64,000 nt of DNA from Carposina sasakii. Its lineage: Eukaryota; Arthropoda; Insecta; Lepidoptera; Carposinidae. Below the pieces are notes generated by a model that saw only the letters and a list, made by a program, of their open reading frames with translations, had not been told where the DNA came from and ran no database searches. How positions within the stretch are numbered: position 1 is the stretch's first letter; the number at the start of each line of letters is the position of its first letter. A program made the translations under genes and the position numbers. Where the stretch lies: assembly GCA_014607495.2 (NCBI GenBank), contig CP053159.1, positions 8,873,501 to 8,937,500 of the forward strand, read 5' to 3'. Below, piece by piece: positions 11,079 to 21,472 of the stretch.

Positions 11079-11964
11079 TTTTTTGTAGCAGTGTACGTTT
11101 TATTGCACCAGATTAGTAAGAGCTGTAAAACTCCCTGCCTGAATCCCTATTCCCCATGAACTATGTATAATCTTGCGGTCTTCAAGTGTTTTCTTTTAGG
11201 CAAGCGCGCTTAGTCTTAGATTGTAGCGGTGCTTACCATCAGGCGCGTCGTGGTCAAGCGTAAGCCTATTTAATATATAAAAAAGGTAAGTAGTAGTAAC
11301 ACTTTGAGTACCTAATTAATACCTAAGTACCTACTGATGACTATTATCATATCGGAGGAGGGCTATTAATCATGTTAAATACCACAATTACAAATTCAAT
11401 TGTCCAATAATATAATCTTATTTCAACAGTAGTATTAAGTGAAACCTAAATTGAGGCTGACGCTGAGAGCTTGCGTTATTTTGTTTGTTGGGTTTACTTA
11501 CATAGTCGCGAATGAGATCCTAAAGTCACGTTTAAAATATCGGGGATAGATGTTAAAGATCAAGTCGTCTGAGAGAACTCTAAATTCCTTAGTTGACACT
11601 AGACACGCACGGTGAACGTGACATGATTGTTGAATACCTAATTTGCAATAGCAAAGCCGAAGCAAAAACTGTACAATATTCCCCTTGAAATGAATCAGTA
11701 CATTTTGTACAATTTTCGATATCGCTTTGCTTTTGCTATATAGGTAGGTAGGTAGTAGGTATAAGTTATAAGTTAGGTAATGAGGGGGCGAAAGGAAATG
11801 CAGTTGAAAATGTTCTAGCGAAGCTCCTCATCAGCACAGACTATTAAGTTTAGATGACAAAATTGACATGGTTACCACCATTCACTGTACCAAAATGGCA
11901 TGAGGGGAATGACAATGTGTCCCAATAAAACTTAAGCAATTCTTACAAGTTACCTATATATATA
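11079..11964. other. intergenic, no gene seen
   Basis: No supported gene. 11647-11742 has an imperfect inverted repeat (AGCAAAGCCGAAGCAAAAACTG against a CGATATCGCTTTGCTTTTGCT arm) that may be a small MITE. GTAGGTAGG short repeats follow near 11743. Confidence 0.45.
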
Positions 11965-12679
11965 CAGGATGTCCCAAAACTCAACGTCAAGCCGAAACGG
12001 GGTGACAGGATTGATCATAACCATCACGAGAAAAATCTGAAAAAAAATCTATCCCATGCAGTTTGAAAATTATGAGCATTTTAAGAAAAACCTAGAAATT
12101 TGATCAAACTGTACCATTTTTCGGTTATTGTGGTTATTCTTTTTTATTTTTGTTCATTTGAACTTTGGAAACGTAATCCTAAATAACATTTCTAGAATCC
12201 CAATAAAAAATAATGACACAATTGCCTCAAGTTTCCGAGAATTGAGACTATTTGTTAAACTACGAATTTAAAATTTTCAAGATTCGTCGACTTTGACAGG
12301 CCCTCCTATAAAAAAAATGTACTAGAGTGCCTTGGCAAGTGGCATTAAAAGTTGGCGCATTTAATCAGAATTCTAAAATGGTACAATACTTGTTAGTTCC
12401 ATACAATAGAAAAGAGTTAAAAAATTAAAACCTCAAGTAACCCGATTTTTGCTATCTCATTTTACTCAGTTAAAATGTTTTTAATTCACACAAGCTCTAG
12501 GTAGGTTCTTAATTTTAAGACAAAATGATGAGAGAGATGGATAATGGGTATGTTCGCCATGAGTGAGCGAGACAGATAGTGACGCCACTTTTACCAAAGT
12601 GAAAAAAAGTTAGTAAAATTAGTAAAATAATTAGGTTTGTTGGAATAAAAGTCAGATGATAGAGAAATAACGTTTTTTA

Positions 12680-13747
12680 TTACAATAAATGTTCAAATTG
12701 TTTACCATCAGCCTCAATACAAGCCCTACATCTTCTTAAAAAAGATCTACTTATTAGTCGGGCATATCTTCGAGAGTTGATCGCCTCAGCTGCTTGAGAA
12801 ATGCGTTCACGCAGGTCGGCTACGTTCTCAATGGGCTTTGAGTAAACTTTTTCTTTGAGAACTCCCCAATAGAAAAAATCCAGGGGATTTAAATCTGGTG
12901 AACGGGCGGGCCACGAGATAGTGCCCGAACGTCCAATCCACCTTCCCGGATATTCCTGGTCAAGGAAATCTCTTACTTGCACTGCGAAATGCGCTGGGCA
13001 GCCATCTTGTTGAAACCACATGTCGCGAAGATCTGCTAGTGGTACGTCCTCTAACAGGGTTGGTAAATCTTCTCTTAAAAAATGTAGGTAATTAGTTCCA
13101 TTCAAGTTCTCAGGCAGTTCAATAGGCCCAATAATTTTACCGTTTAAAATTCCGGTCCACAGGTTTACTTTAAAACGATACTGGGATCTATCTTCTCGCA
13201 TTAAATGTGGATTCTCCACATGCCACTCGTGATAATTGTGCAAGTTCATGTAACCATCTTTTTTAAATGTCGATTCATCTGACCAGAGAATTTTTTGGAT
13301 GAATTGGGGATTCTCATTATGCCTCTGTAGCATTGTTCTACAAAAAGAAATCCTTTCCTGATAATCTCGAGGTAGAAGACTTTGAACTCGTTGTACGTGA
13401 AACGGATGCATTTCGGCTCTTTGTAAAATACGATGAGCAGTGCTTTTCGGTATTCCCGTTCTTTCTTCAATTCCACGTACGGAAATACTTCGGTCACGTG
13501 CGACCTCTTGCAATACTTCTTCCTGGAAAGGAAACACAGGTCTACCTCCAGCCTGTATTTGATTCGGGAAATGGCCGCCCTCTGTGAGTGAACGGTGCAC
13601 ATTAACAAACACGCGGTGATCCGGGTAGCGCTCTAAATTTGGATATCTTTCACGATAAAGTCTAGCGGCAGCACTTGCGTTGCATCTGCATTCCCCATAA
13701 ATGAGGTGCATGTTCGCATATTCTTGTGAAGTGTAGCGCGTAGGCAT
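12680..13747 (-). CDS. Tc1/mariner-superfamily DDD transposase
   Basis: 355-aa frame with no stop or frameshift. The N-terminal third (about 5-110) has helix-turn-helix character, including a GIPKSTAHRIL recognition-helix-like segment near 98-108 and a DUF4817-like opening (RYTSQEYANMHLIYGEC). The catalytic triad is visible: Asp157 in WSDEST, Asp248 in WFQQDGCPAHF, and Asp285 in WPARSPDLNPLDFFYWG. There are 36 residues between the second and third Asp, so the spacing is DD36D-like rather than the DD34D of classic mariners. ATG at 13747 was preferred to the upstream TTG at 13792 because the conserved start MPTRYTSQEY follows it. The poly(A) signal overlaps the stop (TAATAAA). It is expected to cut at the flanking TIRs. 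Potentially functional, but activity cannot be judged from sequence. Confidence 0.92.
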   Translation of the reverse strand: MPTRYTSQEYANMHLIYGECRCNASAAARLYRERYPNLERYPDHRVFVNVHRSLTEGGHFPNQIQAGGRPVFPFQEEVLQEVARDRSISVRGIEERTGIPKSTAHRILQRAEMHPFHVQRVQSLLPRDYQERISFCRTMLQRHNENPQFIQKILWSDESTFKKDGYMNLHNYHEWHVENPHLMREDRSQYRFKVNLWTGILNGKIIGPIELPENLNGTNYLHFLREDLPTLLEDVPLADLRDMWFQQDGCPAHFAVQVRDFLDQEYPGRWIGRSGTISWPARSPDLNPLDFFYWGVLKEKVYSKPIENVADLRERISQAAEAINSRRYARLISRSFLRRCRACIEADGKQFEHLL

Positions 13748-13972
13748 GGTAGATAAAAAGGATGCCAACACAAAAGTCCAGAGAGAAGCCAAAGTTGCCG
13801 GTATGTTATCAACAAGTCCAATTCACAAAGATTCAAGTCCAAAAAGAGAAGCCAAAGTTGTCAGTACTAAATCAACACAAGCGAATACGAACGTGCGCAG
13901 TAGACGAATGAGCGAAACGTACTAACTGGTTGGTGTCGGACTGGTAGCGTAGCCATTTGCTTGGCTGAAACT

Positions 13973-14024
13973 AGTGCGAATGAAACAGATAGATGCCATA
14001 GCATCTATCTGTTTCATTCGCACT
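13973..14024. repeat. perfect 24-bp palindrome inside the transposon
   Basis: AGTGCGAATGAAACAGATAG and onward (13973-13996) is exactly complementary to 14001-14024, with a 4-base CATA loop. It lies between the transposase start and the right TIR, in the transposase promoter region. It is not part of the long TIR. Confidence 0.85.
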
Positions 14025-14773
14025 CGTTTAAACGACGCATCTCCGTCTCAATGCGTGGCGTCACTATCTGTCTCGCTCACTCATGGCAAACATACCCATT
14101 ATCCATCTCTCTCATCATTTTGCCTTAAAATTAAGAACCTACCTAGAGCTTGTGCGAATTAAAAACATTTTAACTGAGTAAAATCTGATAGCAAAAATCG
14201 GGTTACTTGAGGTTTTAATTTTTTTACTCTTTTCTATTGTATGGAACTAACAAGTATTGTACCATTTTAGAATTCTGATTAAATGCGCCAACTTTTAATG
14301 CCACTTGCCAAGGCACTCTAGTACATTTTTTTTATAGGAGGGCCTGTCAAAGTCGACGAATCTTGAAAATTTTAAATTCGTAGTTTAACAAATAGTCTCA
14401 ATTCTCGGAAACTTGAGGCAATTGTGTCATTATTTTTTATTGGGATTCTAGAAATGTTATTTAGGATTACGTTTCCAAAGTTCAAATGAACAAAAATAAA
14501 AAAGAATAACCACAATAACCGAAAAATGGTACAGTTTGATCAAATTTCTAGGTTTTTCTTAAAATGCCCATAATTTTCAAACTGCATGGGATAGATTTTT
14601 TTTCAGATTTTTCTCGTGATGGTTATGATCAATCCTGTCACCCCGTTTCGGCTTGACGTTGAGTTTTGGGACACCCTGTATATATATATAGTAAGTAAGA
14701 AAATTAGTCTTTCAATGGAGATTGTTCTGAGTACCTACTAAATTACTACTTTTATTTAGTATGCAATAGTTAG

Positions 14774-14845
14774 GTGATGATGATGATGATGACCTCCGAC
14801 CGATTTCGGTCATGGCGACCACTTGACCACTAGAGCGGCGCTCTA
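14774..14845. repeat. GAT microsatellite and SINE 3' fragment
   Basis: A (GAT)n run at 14774-14792 is followed by GACCTCCGACCGATTTCGGTCATGG, which matches the tail of the SINE-like repeat ending near 24035 in inverse orientation. Confidence 0.45.
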
Positions 14846-15141
14846 GATAAGGCAAATTTTTCATACAAAATGTTCTGTTTCACGCGCCGGCCTATGTCGG
14901 TATGTCTCTTTCGCACTCATTGAATACAGTACTAGGAATCGTACCAAACTTCGTTTCATTGGAGCGCGATCGCTAGAGCTCCACTCGATACATAAGATTA
15001 CAACTTACTTGAGGCGAACGCGTAGACACTATTGTATAAACATAGTAGAATTGAAAGATAATTATAAATATAGAAAAATATTTTCGTGTTATCTTCGTGG
15101 GTGGGAGTGCACCGCACCAGCGCTCCTCAGGACGAGCCGCC
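14846..15141 (+). repeat. dispersed repeat R4, copy 1
   Basis: Closely similar to 36278-36562. Shared blocks include CGCGTAGACACTATTGTATA, AACATAGTAGAATTGAAAGAT, CTTCGTGGGTGGGAGTGCAC and GGACGAGCCGCCAGTGA. Homology stops at CCAGTGA in both copies. Here the following sequence is the hAT-like block. Confidence 0.7.
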
Positions 15142-15686
15142 AGTGACGTTGGCTAGTCGGGAAAGCCGACTATTCGACATCATTTGTAGTCGGCGACTAG
15201 TCGGTGACTATTCGGCAAAATAAGCCGATTATAATCGGCGCATAACAAATGAAATAAAACAAATAATCTGTACTTGTTTTATAATTTTAAAACATTACCT
15301 AGAGTAAATATCTAAAGTTACAGTCTTCAGTTACTACTTTGATATTACCTGCCAACAATTAGACAATGCGAAAAATACGCTCCTGATAGGTGGGGCTTAT
15401 TATGACGTCACCAGCTTGTAAACCTTGTTTTTGTATTTAAATGTATGTGGATGACATGTGTCACAGTGACAGATACGGGCAAGTGATGTCACCGACGCCA
15501 TATTTTTAAAGCGTTTTGGCGCGCTATTTAAATATTAAACTTTTAATTTGGCCAGAATGATCTTTACCTACCCCTCTGGGAAAGAGGCGTGATTTTTTTT
15601 TTTTTTATGTATGTATCAGAATTTAAAAATACAACATAGATTTTAAAAATCTGTGAAATAGCCTATTGAGGCATCAAATCATTGTG

Positions 15687-15851
15687 TTAATCACATAAAA
15701 TATGTGATTCGTCATACTTGTTGTACCTATTTGCTTTTCTGCCTTGACCGCCGCGTGAAATGAGTCTCTGGCACTGGTTAGATTTAACTTTTGACGGTTC
15801 ATCTTCAACATCATCAAAGAATGTCCGCACACACGATTTCTTTTTCGACAT
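15687..15851 (-). pseudogene. BED zinc-finger remnant of a hAT-like transposase
   Basis: A 54-aa minus-strand frame starts MSKKKSCVRTFFDDVEDEPS, then has a KVKSNQCQRLISRGGQG segment. This looks like the start of a BED zinc finger in which the first of the paired Cys has become Ser. A neighbouring frame continues with TNMTNH, so a frameshift is likely before the finger's histidines. It is a fragment only; no catalytic domain was found. Confidence 0.4.
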
Positions 15852-15965
15852 ATCGTGACACTACAGATGGCACTTTTTTTATTTATTTCAAATAGATTTA
15901 ATAATACCGGTGGCGCAGCAAACATAAAACGAAGAAAAATAAAAATGTAAACAAACACATCACAA

Positions 15966-16570
15966 GTTGTTGACGAGTATGTTTACCTGGGACAGACGGT
16001 CAAACTAGGTAAGTCCAACTTTGAGAAGGAGGTAACTCGGCGAATCCAACTCGGCTGGGCAGCGTTCGGGAAACTACGAAGCTTATTTGTGTCCAAGATA
16101 CCCCAGTCCTTAAAGACGAAGGTATTCAACCAGTGCGTGCTGCCGGTGATGACCTACGGTGCCGAGACGTGGTCTCTAACTATGTGCCTCATAAAAAAGC
16201 TCAGGATCGCACAGCGAGCGATGGAGAGAGCTATGCTTGGGATATCTCTGCATGATCGAATCAGAAATGAGGAGATCCGCAGACGTACAAAGATCACCGA
16301 CATAGCTGAACGGTCCAGCAAGCTGAAGTGGCAATGGGCAGGGCACATAGCTAGAAGAACTGATGGCCGATGGAGTCGGAAAGTTCTAGAGTGGATACCA
16401 CGTATCGGCAAGCGCAGCGTGGGAAGGCCACCCGCGAGGTGGACGGATGACCTGGTCAAGGTTGCGGGCGTCGGTTGGATGCAGGCTGCTTCCGACCGGT
16501 CGGAGTGGAGGTTGTTGGGGGAGGCCTATGTCCAACAGTGGACTTCTCAGGGCTGTAAATGATGATGATG
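15966..16570 (+). mobile_element. 5'-truncated RTE-like non-LTR retrotransposon with 17-bp target duplication
   Basis: The 605-base insert is bounded by AAACAAACACATCACAA at 15949-15965 and again at 16571-16587. It ends in a (GAT)n tail, typical of RTE-type 3' ends. The body encodes the C-terminal part of the polyprotein. The exact 17-bp duplication shows target-primed reverse transcription and a fairly recent insertion. Confidence 0.92.
15972..16562 (+). pseudogene. C-terminal fragment of an RTE-type endonuclease-reverse transcriptase
   Basis: The frame is open from 15972 (DEYVYLGQTVKLG) through a GTG-led segment at 16089 to the stop at 16562. It includes VMTYGAETWSL and WAGHIARRTDGRWSRKVLEW, the distal RT region common in RTE-type elements of moths, and a GRPPARWTDDL tail ending near YVQQWTSQGC. 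The upstream endonuclease and RT catalytic core (FADD) are absent through 5' truncation, so no functional product is expected. Base composition is markedly more GC-rich than the surroundings. Confidence 0.88.
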
Positions 16571-16723
16571 AAACAAACACATCACAATACGCTAAGCGGC
16601 CGGCGGCCCTTGTTGACTAAGCCGAATGATGACGAAAAAGCCGGAATACTTCCAGAAAACCGATTAATCGGCTAGTCGGTTAGTCGGCAAATACCATAGT
16701 CGGCCCATCACTAGTAAATAGCT

Positions 16724-16905
16724 GGTAAGCAGTGCCTCCCATGTTGGCAACATAGTCCGAATATCACACAGCGGTCACCAACCCGTCTGCCTAGCGTGGT
16801 GACTATGGACAAAATCCTCCCTATGGATGTAGCCTTCTGGCTTGTCCTGGGCTGGAGGAGGCTCACATCCAGCAGTAAATTTCAATTGGCTGATGTGTGA
16901 TGTGC
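16724..16905 (+). repeat. non-LTR retrotransposon 3' fragment
   Basis: CCAACCCGTCTGCCTAGCGTGGTG and the later CCAGCAGTAAATTTCAATTGGCTGATG resemble decayed 3' ends of RTE-like elements in Lepidoptera (compare the ...CCAACAGTGGACTTCTC... end of the insert at 15966-16570). Stops in all frames. Confidence 0.45.
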
Positions 16906-17750
16906 GAAACAGCGATCTAGCATTCTGGTATCTTCTCTTAAAAATGTAAAAAGCAAGATAGCTTATGTTAATTTACGAATCAATTAAATCATCTCATTTA
17001 GTGTGATTTGGGCTAAAATTTGCTTGATCGTCTGCTTCATGCATAAGTATTTTAATTCAAGATAAAAAAAATTCGCATTGGATGTCACCCTATTCGTTGA
17101 AAAAAGAGTGTTTTCTTCACAGATTCATGAAATACATGCACAAAAAGTCAATAAATATCTTCAGGTATCCTCTATCGTATTAATACATACATATAATAAT
17201 CGGTAATGTAGGTTTTAGATGTCCCAGATTGGGATCGCGCATAAATACGTTGTTTAATGTGCCGCTCACTAAGACCAAATATATGCGAAATACTTTTATT
17301 TATCAATCGTGTGACTCCTACAATCGGCGTTTTAAGGGCATTGATTTGTTTAATACAAAATGTAATATTTATAAAAGTAAAATCATTGCGGCCCTTGATC
17401 AATATTCATTGTGGGGGTTCCATCGATTCAATGTGATGTGTTTGGTTGGAGCTTCAATGGTTTTTATGTGTTTTTATTGGTAGACACTTTGCTGGTGTAT
17501 GTGCTACTTATGTATTGTAAATATATTTGTGTAATAGTACTGTTTGTGTCTCATGAAAATAATAATAATAAATCTTGAATAAATTTATATTCTCCAATCC
17601 GTTAGGATATGGTTGATCGTTTCTTTTAAACATTGTGCTGAGGGATTCAGCTTTGTTTGCCGAGATTTGGCTAGGTATAGCTATCGGGATAGAATAACGT
17701 TGCCAATATGAATTTAGAAAAGAGATGGTAAAATTCGTCATCCAGTAATT
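16906..17750. other. intergenic, no gene seen
   Basis: Short frames only (up to 84 codons) with no domain character. AT-rich. Confidence 0.5.
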
Positions 17751-18060
17751 GACCCGGTGGCTTAGTGGTTATAGCGGCTCGCATTTGCAGTGGTCGTGGG
17801 TTCGATTCCCACCGGGTGAAGAATTTTTTCATTTTCTTTATTAATAATTTTAAAATAATAATAATAAAAATAAAATATAATCACGCTTTTATCCCTTACG
17901 GGGTATGCAGAGCACCAAGGGCCGATAGAACCACATGGTGCCACTTCTGACCAATTTTGAGGGTATAGCTGAGATGTACAAGTTCGGTTAGTAGTGACAG
18001 GTGGTCAGCCCGTAGCCTACAAAACACCAAGACCCTCTTGAGGGACAAGACTACTGACTA
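17751..18060 (+). mobile_element. tRNA-derived SINE-like repeat
   Basis: 17751-17820 has an A-box (TGGCTTAGTGG, 17758-17768) and an exact B-box (GGTTCGATTCC, 17799-17809). The T-arm GTGGG-TTCGATT-CCCAC is intact. The acceptor pairs only imperfectly in standard register and the region between the boxes does not fold well, so this is a SINE head or tRNA pseudogene rather than a functional tRNA. An A/T-rich stretch follows, then CACATGGTGCCACTTCT, shared with 780-960 and (inverse) 28490-28610. Confidence 0.6.
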
Positions 18061-18330
18061 TTAATAGGTTTACTAAAATGCTAAAAATGTTGAAACGTTG
18101 CGTTGTTATTGGAAAGATTGGTTAAATTTATGTTAAATTGTTCATCGTGCGTACGGTGGGACAAAAGGCAAAATTCTGAACACGCTCGTTGATTTATTCG
18201 AATTCGCTAATAGCAAGCCAATAGTGGTCACGTTAGTATTGTTTGATTACAATTCCAGTTTAAACATTCATTGCTAGCTGATAGATATATCGAATTCAAA
18301 TAATCCATGGACTAGCTTCGTTGTGAGTTT

Positions 18331-18568
18331 ATAGTTAACGCGTTTATGTAGTCCGTTTTGGGAACTTGGTACATTTTTTATGTGCAGTGAGAGAATGATA
18401 TAGTTAACGCGTTTATGTAGTCCGTTTTCTAAAATAACAACAATGCCTGATTTGGGAACTTAGATACATTTTTTTATATGCAGTGAGAGAACGATATAGT
18501 TAACGCGTTTATTGTAGTCCGTTTCATAGATTTGGGATTTACATTTTTTATATGCAGTGACAGATAGG
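18331..18568 (+). repeat. three-unit tandem repeat
   Basis: ATAGTTAACGCGTTTAT followed by a TAGTCCGTTTT-like segment recurs at about 18331, 18400 and 18496, each time followed by an ACATTTTTTATRTGCAGTGA stretch. Units of about 69 and 96 bases differ by an internal insertion. Non-coding. Confidence 0.7.
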
Positions 18569-19922
18569 TAATGTAATATTCTAGAAAGTAACGATTTGGT
18601 GAAACGCACTCTACCTAAGCGTTCGGTTTGGTCTGGTTTGGGTAGTTTCATCAAAATATTATTGTTAGAAACTTTAGAAAGCTCTATTTACTGCATTTTT
18701 GGGATTCAAGAACGGCTAGCTGATTTTTATGATTTTTGTATTGTTGGATTTGTCTTCGTCGGGAATAGGATATTAAGATGCCTGACATCATGCATTAGCC
18801 TAGTAGGTATTAGTACTAAGTCCCTGCATTAGCTTAACCGTTTTTTTTTTTTAAATAATTTGTTTGTTTAGTTTATCCCGCAGGAAAGGCAAGTGAAACT
18901 ATTTCCATAAAGTTCGTTGATACAGCCATTGTCTTTAGTAGAATAAATTTTGAATTTATGATGGAAGTCTTCAAAAACTAAGGAAAGGAAAATGTTATGT
19001 TATATGTTATGTTATTAGTGATATGGTTTCTGAGTATATGATGGAAAATAATGATGATGAGAGAAAACGTCGGGAAATACTCATAAACTAAGGAAAAGTA
19101 ATGGAAACTATGTCCATGCAACCATTGATATTAGTAACATGATGCAGAACGAAGTTCACTTTCTAGTAAAATAATAAAGAAGAGGCTTACTCGCGGTCTT
19201 TTGGGGATAATAAACGTGACTGTGTGTTTAATTATATTGATATACATAATGTAAGTGCCGACTGTAAACTTAATTTACAGATACTACTCGAGCTTTTCTC
19301 TCGAATATATCTTTCAGAAAAATTAAATTAATAATACCATAAAATACAAATGAAAAACGTGTCTAGTGGTTTAATCTTTCAAGAAAAGACAGAAAATAAC
19401 ATATTAACCTATGTTACAAGGGTTAGATAATAGAGTTTAATAATAACATCATATTTCACGTAGATTTACTTCGGCCCGAGTGACGTAGATGGAATAATCC
19501 ATTGAATAAGGCTTTTACACTAATTAGCGAGCGAGTATAGAGCTTAGCGGTGTCAAGCGAGCAAATTTATGGGTGCCGACGACGTCGCATCAGGCTAAAG
19601 CCTCAGTCCTGCAGGAACAGCATGACAGCTGCTACGGAGGTAACCTAGATTAATATTAACCACCTAATTTCACTAACCAACGTATAAGATGTCTAATAAA
19701 GTGAGTTATAGGTATAAAGAATTTGGGTTACATTGAAGGTTGTTGGAGCGAATGGTCGATGCCTATAAAACTGTATATTATGCGTCATAGCATCATAAGG
19801 TGAGGTTCCTCGCCCTATTCGTTCTATAAACTAACATGCTCAGATGAATAATATACAATAACAAGTCAAGAATAATGAAATTAGGTTATATGTGCATCTG
19901 TAATATTCTCTATACCTATACA
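18569..19922. other. intergenic, no gene seen
   Basis: AT-rich; longest frame 78 codons without family features. No repeats matching the rest of the window were noticed. Confidence 0.5.
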
Positions 19923-20290
19923 ATATAGGATGATTTTTGGTCATCAACGTTCCCGAAAACTACGGATTCTCCTCATCATCACGATCATTTTTCTCCATGG
20001 AAGCATACCTGGGAAGTGTCCGGTTTCGAAAATATTAGGGTCCAAAGTTGAGTAAATAGACTGCGTTTTTCTGCATAAAAGCACATTGATGCGTGTAGCA
20101 AGATTTTTTCACTAGAAATAATTAATATCTGTCTATGAAAAAACTAGCATAAACACTGGACACTATAAATTTCGCCCGATCAAGTAATAAAATTTTTCAT
20201 CAATTTACATCTTTCAATACAATAACAAATTTCAATTTACATCGTTTCCCAGCATTTTTTTGGCATTACGTACCTACCCTTCGCTAAGGT
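19923..20290 (-). mobile_element. MITE family M3, inverted copy
   Basis: Runs from a GGATGATTTTTGGTCATCAACG end to the AATGCTGGGAAACGATG-type opposite half (plus-strand reading is the inverse). It matches 45926-46313 over most of its length, including AATTTCGCCCGATCAAGTAA. Its terminal CAGGGTG is decayed on one side. Confidence 0.65.
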
Positions 20291-20307
20291 TGGTATACAC
20301 AGGTATA

Positions 20308-20610
20308 CAGGGTGTGGGTGACAGCCAGGCAAATACTGAAATGCTGAACAAGTACTTGTCTTGAGTTAAACGATAGTGTCTCGCGATACTCGCAGAAATG
20401 CATTTTAATTTGATTATCCGCAATCTAGTTAAATGGGCTTATTAGTTATTGTGTGATACATTGCTATTTTTTGAATCACTTATGACTCAATTGGGGCTGA
20501 TCAGCTAACTAAACTTTATTTTTTCATTCATAGGTTAAAATTTAGTTTATAAGTATCATTATCTAATGACTACTTAAACGAACTACACTATTTATTTCCT
20601 GAAAAAAAAA
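20308..20610 (+). mobile_element. MITE family M1, 5' part
   Basis: Starts CAGGGTGTGGGTGACAGCCA at 20308. It follows the family through ATGGGCTTATTAGTTATTGTG and CTAATGACTACTTAAACGA, then stops at a poly-A tract near 20605. The right terminus is missing. Confidence 0.75.
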
Positions 20611-21022
20611 AGAATAAGAGCTGTTACAAGCTGATTTAACGGGTTCCGCTTGTAAAGAGGTAACATTAAACCACGGGTTTGAACAGCCAGCGTGTAACTT
20701 TTGTATTCTAATGGTGACCGAGTTGTATTGCATCTAAGGAGCGCCTGTCAGTTTGTAGATATCTTTAAAGTGTATATGACTATTAACTAAGTGCTGGAGG
20801 CTTAGACAAAGTAACATTAAATCTCGATAGAATCTCTAGAGGTTCGTCATTAAAAAGTTTAGGTGCTCTAATAGGAAGCCTTTCTTTTTACGCGTTCGTG
20901 AAATCACGTGATCATGTCGAAACACTGTTGGTGGGAGTATGACAACGACGGACGCTAATGCAACGAGCTTACATTGCCCAAGCATTCGGTAAATAAAGTA
21001 ACACACAGTTCGTCTTTATATA

Positions 21023-21250
21023 CCGGGTGTAACAAAAGGGGTATGTTAAGCGTAAATCTATGTAAATAGCCTACTAAAAGGAACCTCCCCACAAAATTTC
21101 AGATTCGAAATCACATGTTTATTTTTACAAATAGTATGGGGAACTCCTAAAGAACTCGGGAATGTTCATACAATCTTGAAAAATAAAGGTTCTCTATAGT
21201 GGGTTATTTACATAGCTTTTTGTTTAACATACCCTTTCTATTGCACTCTG
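21023..21250. mobile_element. MITE family M2, second copy
   Basis: CCGGGTGTAACAAAAGG at the left and CTATTGCACTCTG at the right are decayed versions of the 1786-2045 termini, again flanked by TA. Internal AATCACATGTTTATTTTT is shared. Confidence 0.75.
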
Positions 21251-21472
21251 TATATAAATCTTCTGTTCGTGTGTTTATAACTGAACTACTTCTGAACGGT
21301 TTTCGCCTCAAAATCATGTGCTAAAGTCGGCATAATATCAAAATTTGCTTCGCTGTCACTTTCATCCTGTAAGTATATAATAATGCGTTCTCGTTTCAGC
21401 GCCTAGTGTAACGAATAACTGGTTGGTTAGTAACAAAGTATCGGAATTGGAAAGTGTAATGATGGTCTCGAA

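Larger units (their letters stand above)
11965..14678 (-). mobile_element. complete Tc1/mariner-superfamily transposon with 624-bp TIRs
   Basis: 2714 bases bounded by TA on both sides (11963-11964 and 14679-14680). The left arm 11965-12588 and right arm 14055-14678 are inverted copies of equal length with only scattered mismatches, beginning CAGG(A/G)TGTCCCAAAACTC. The unique interior (about 1.47 kb) carries one minus-strand transposase. Near-identical arms plus an open transposase indicate a recent insertion. The long arms are unusual for this superfamily, where TIRs are often only tens of bases. Confidence 0.93.
15142..16712 (-). mobile_element. degraded hAT-like element, split by an RTE insertion
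   Basis: The left edge GTGACGTTGGCTAGTCGG and right edge CCGACTATGGTATTTGCCG (read inward on the opposite strand) contain clusters of AGTCGG and CCGACT motifs, typical of hAT subterminal repeats. The right end GTCGGCCCATCACTA resembles the inverse of the common hAT start CAGTGATGGGC. A remnant of a BED-type zinc finger is at 15687-15851. No clear 8-bp target duplication survives. Class assignment is tentative. Confidence 0.45.

Noticed and set aside
13246..13608. 120-codon minus-strand frame and others inside the transposase
   Set aside because: They overlap the conserved DDD transposase in another frame and carry no motif.
17751..17820. Functional tRNA gene
   Set aside because: A- and B-boxes and T-arm are good, but the acceptor, D-arm and anticodon arm do not all fold in one register. 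It is joined to repeat sequence, so SINE-like is preferred.
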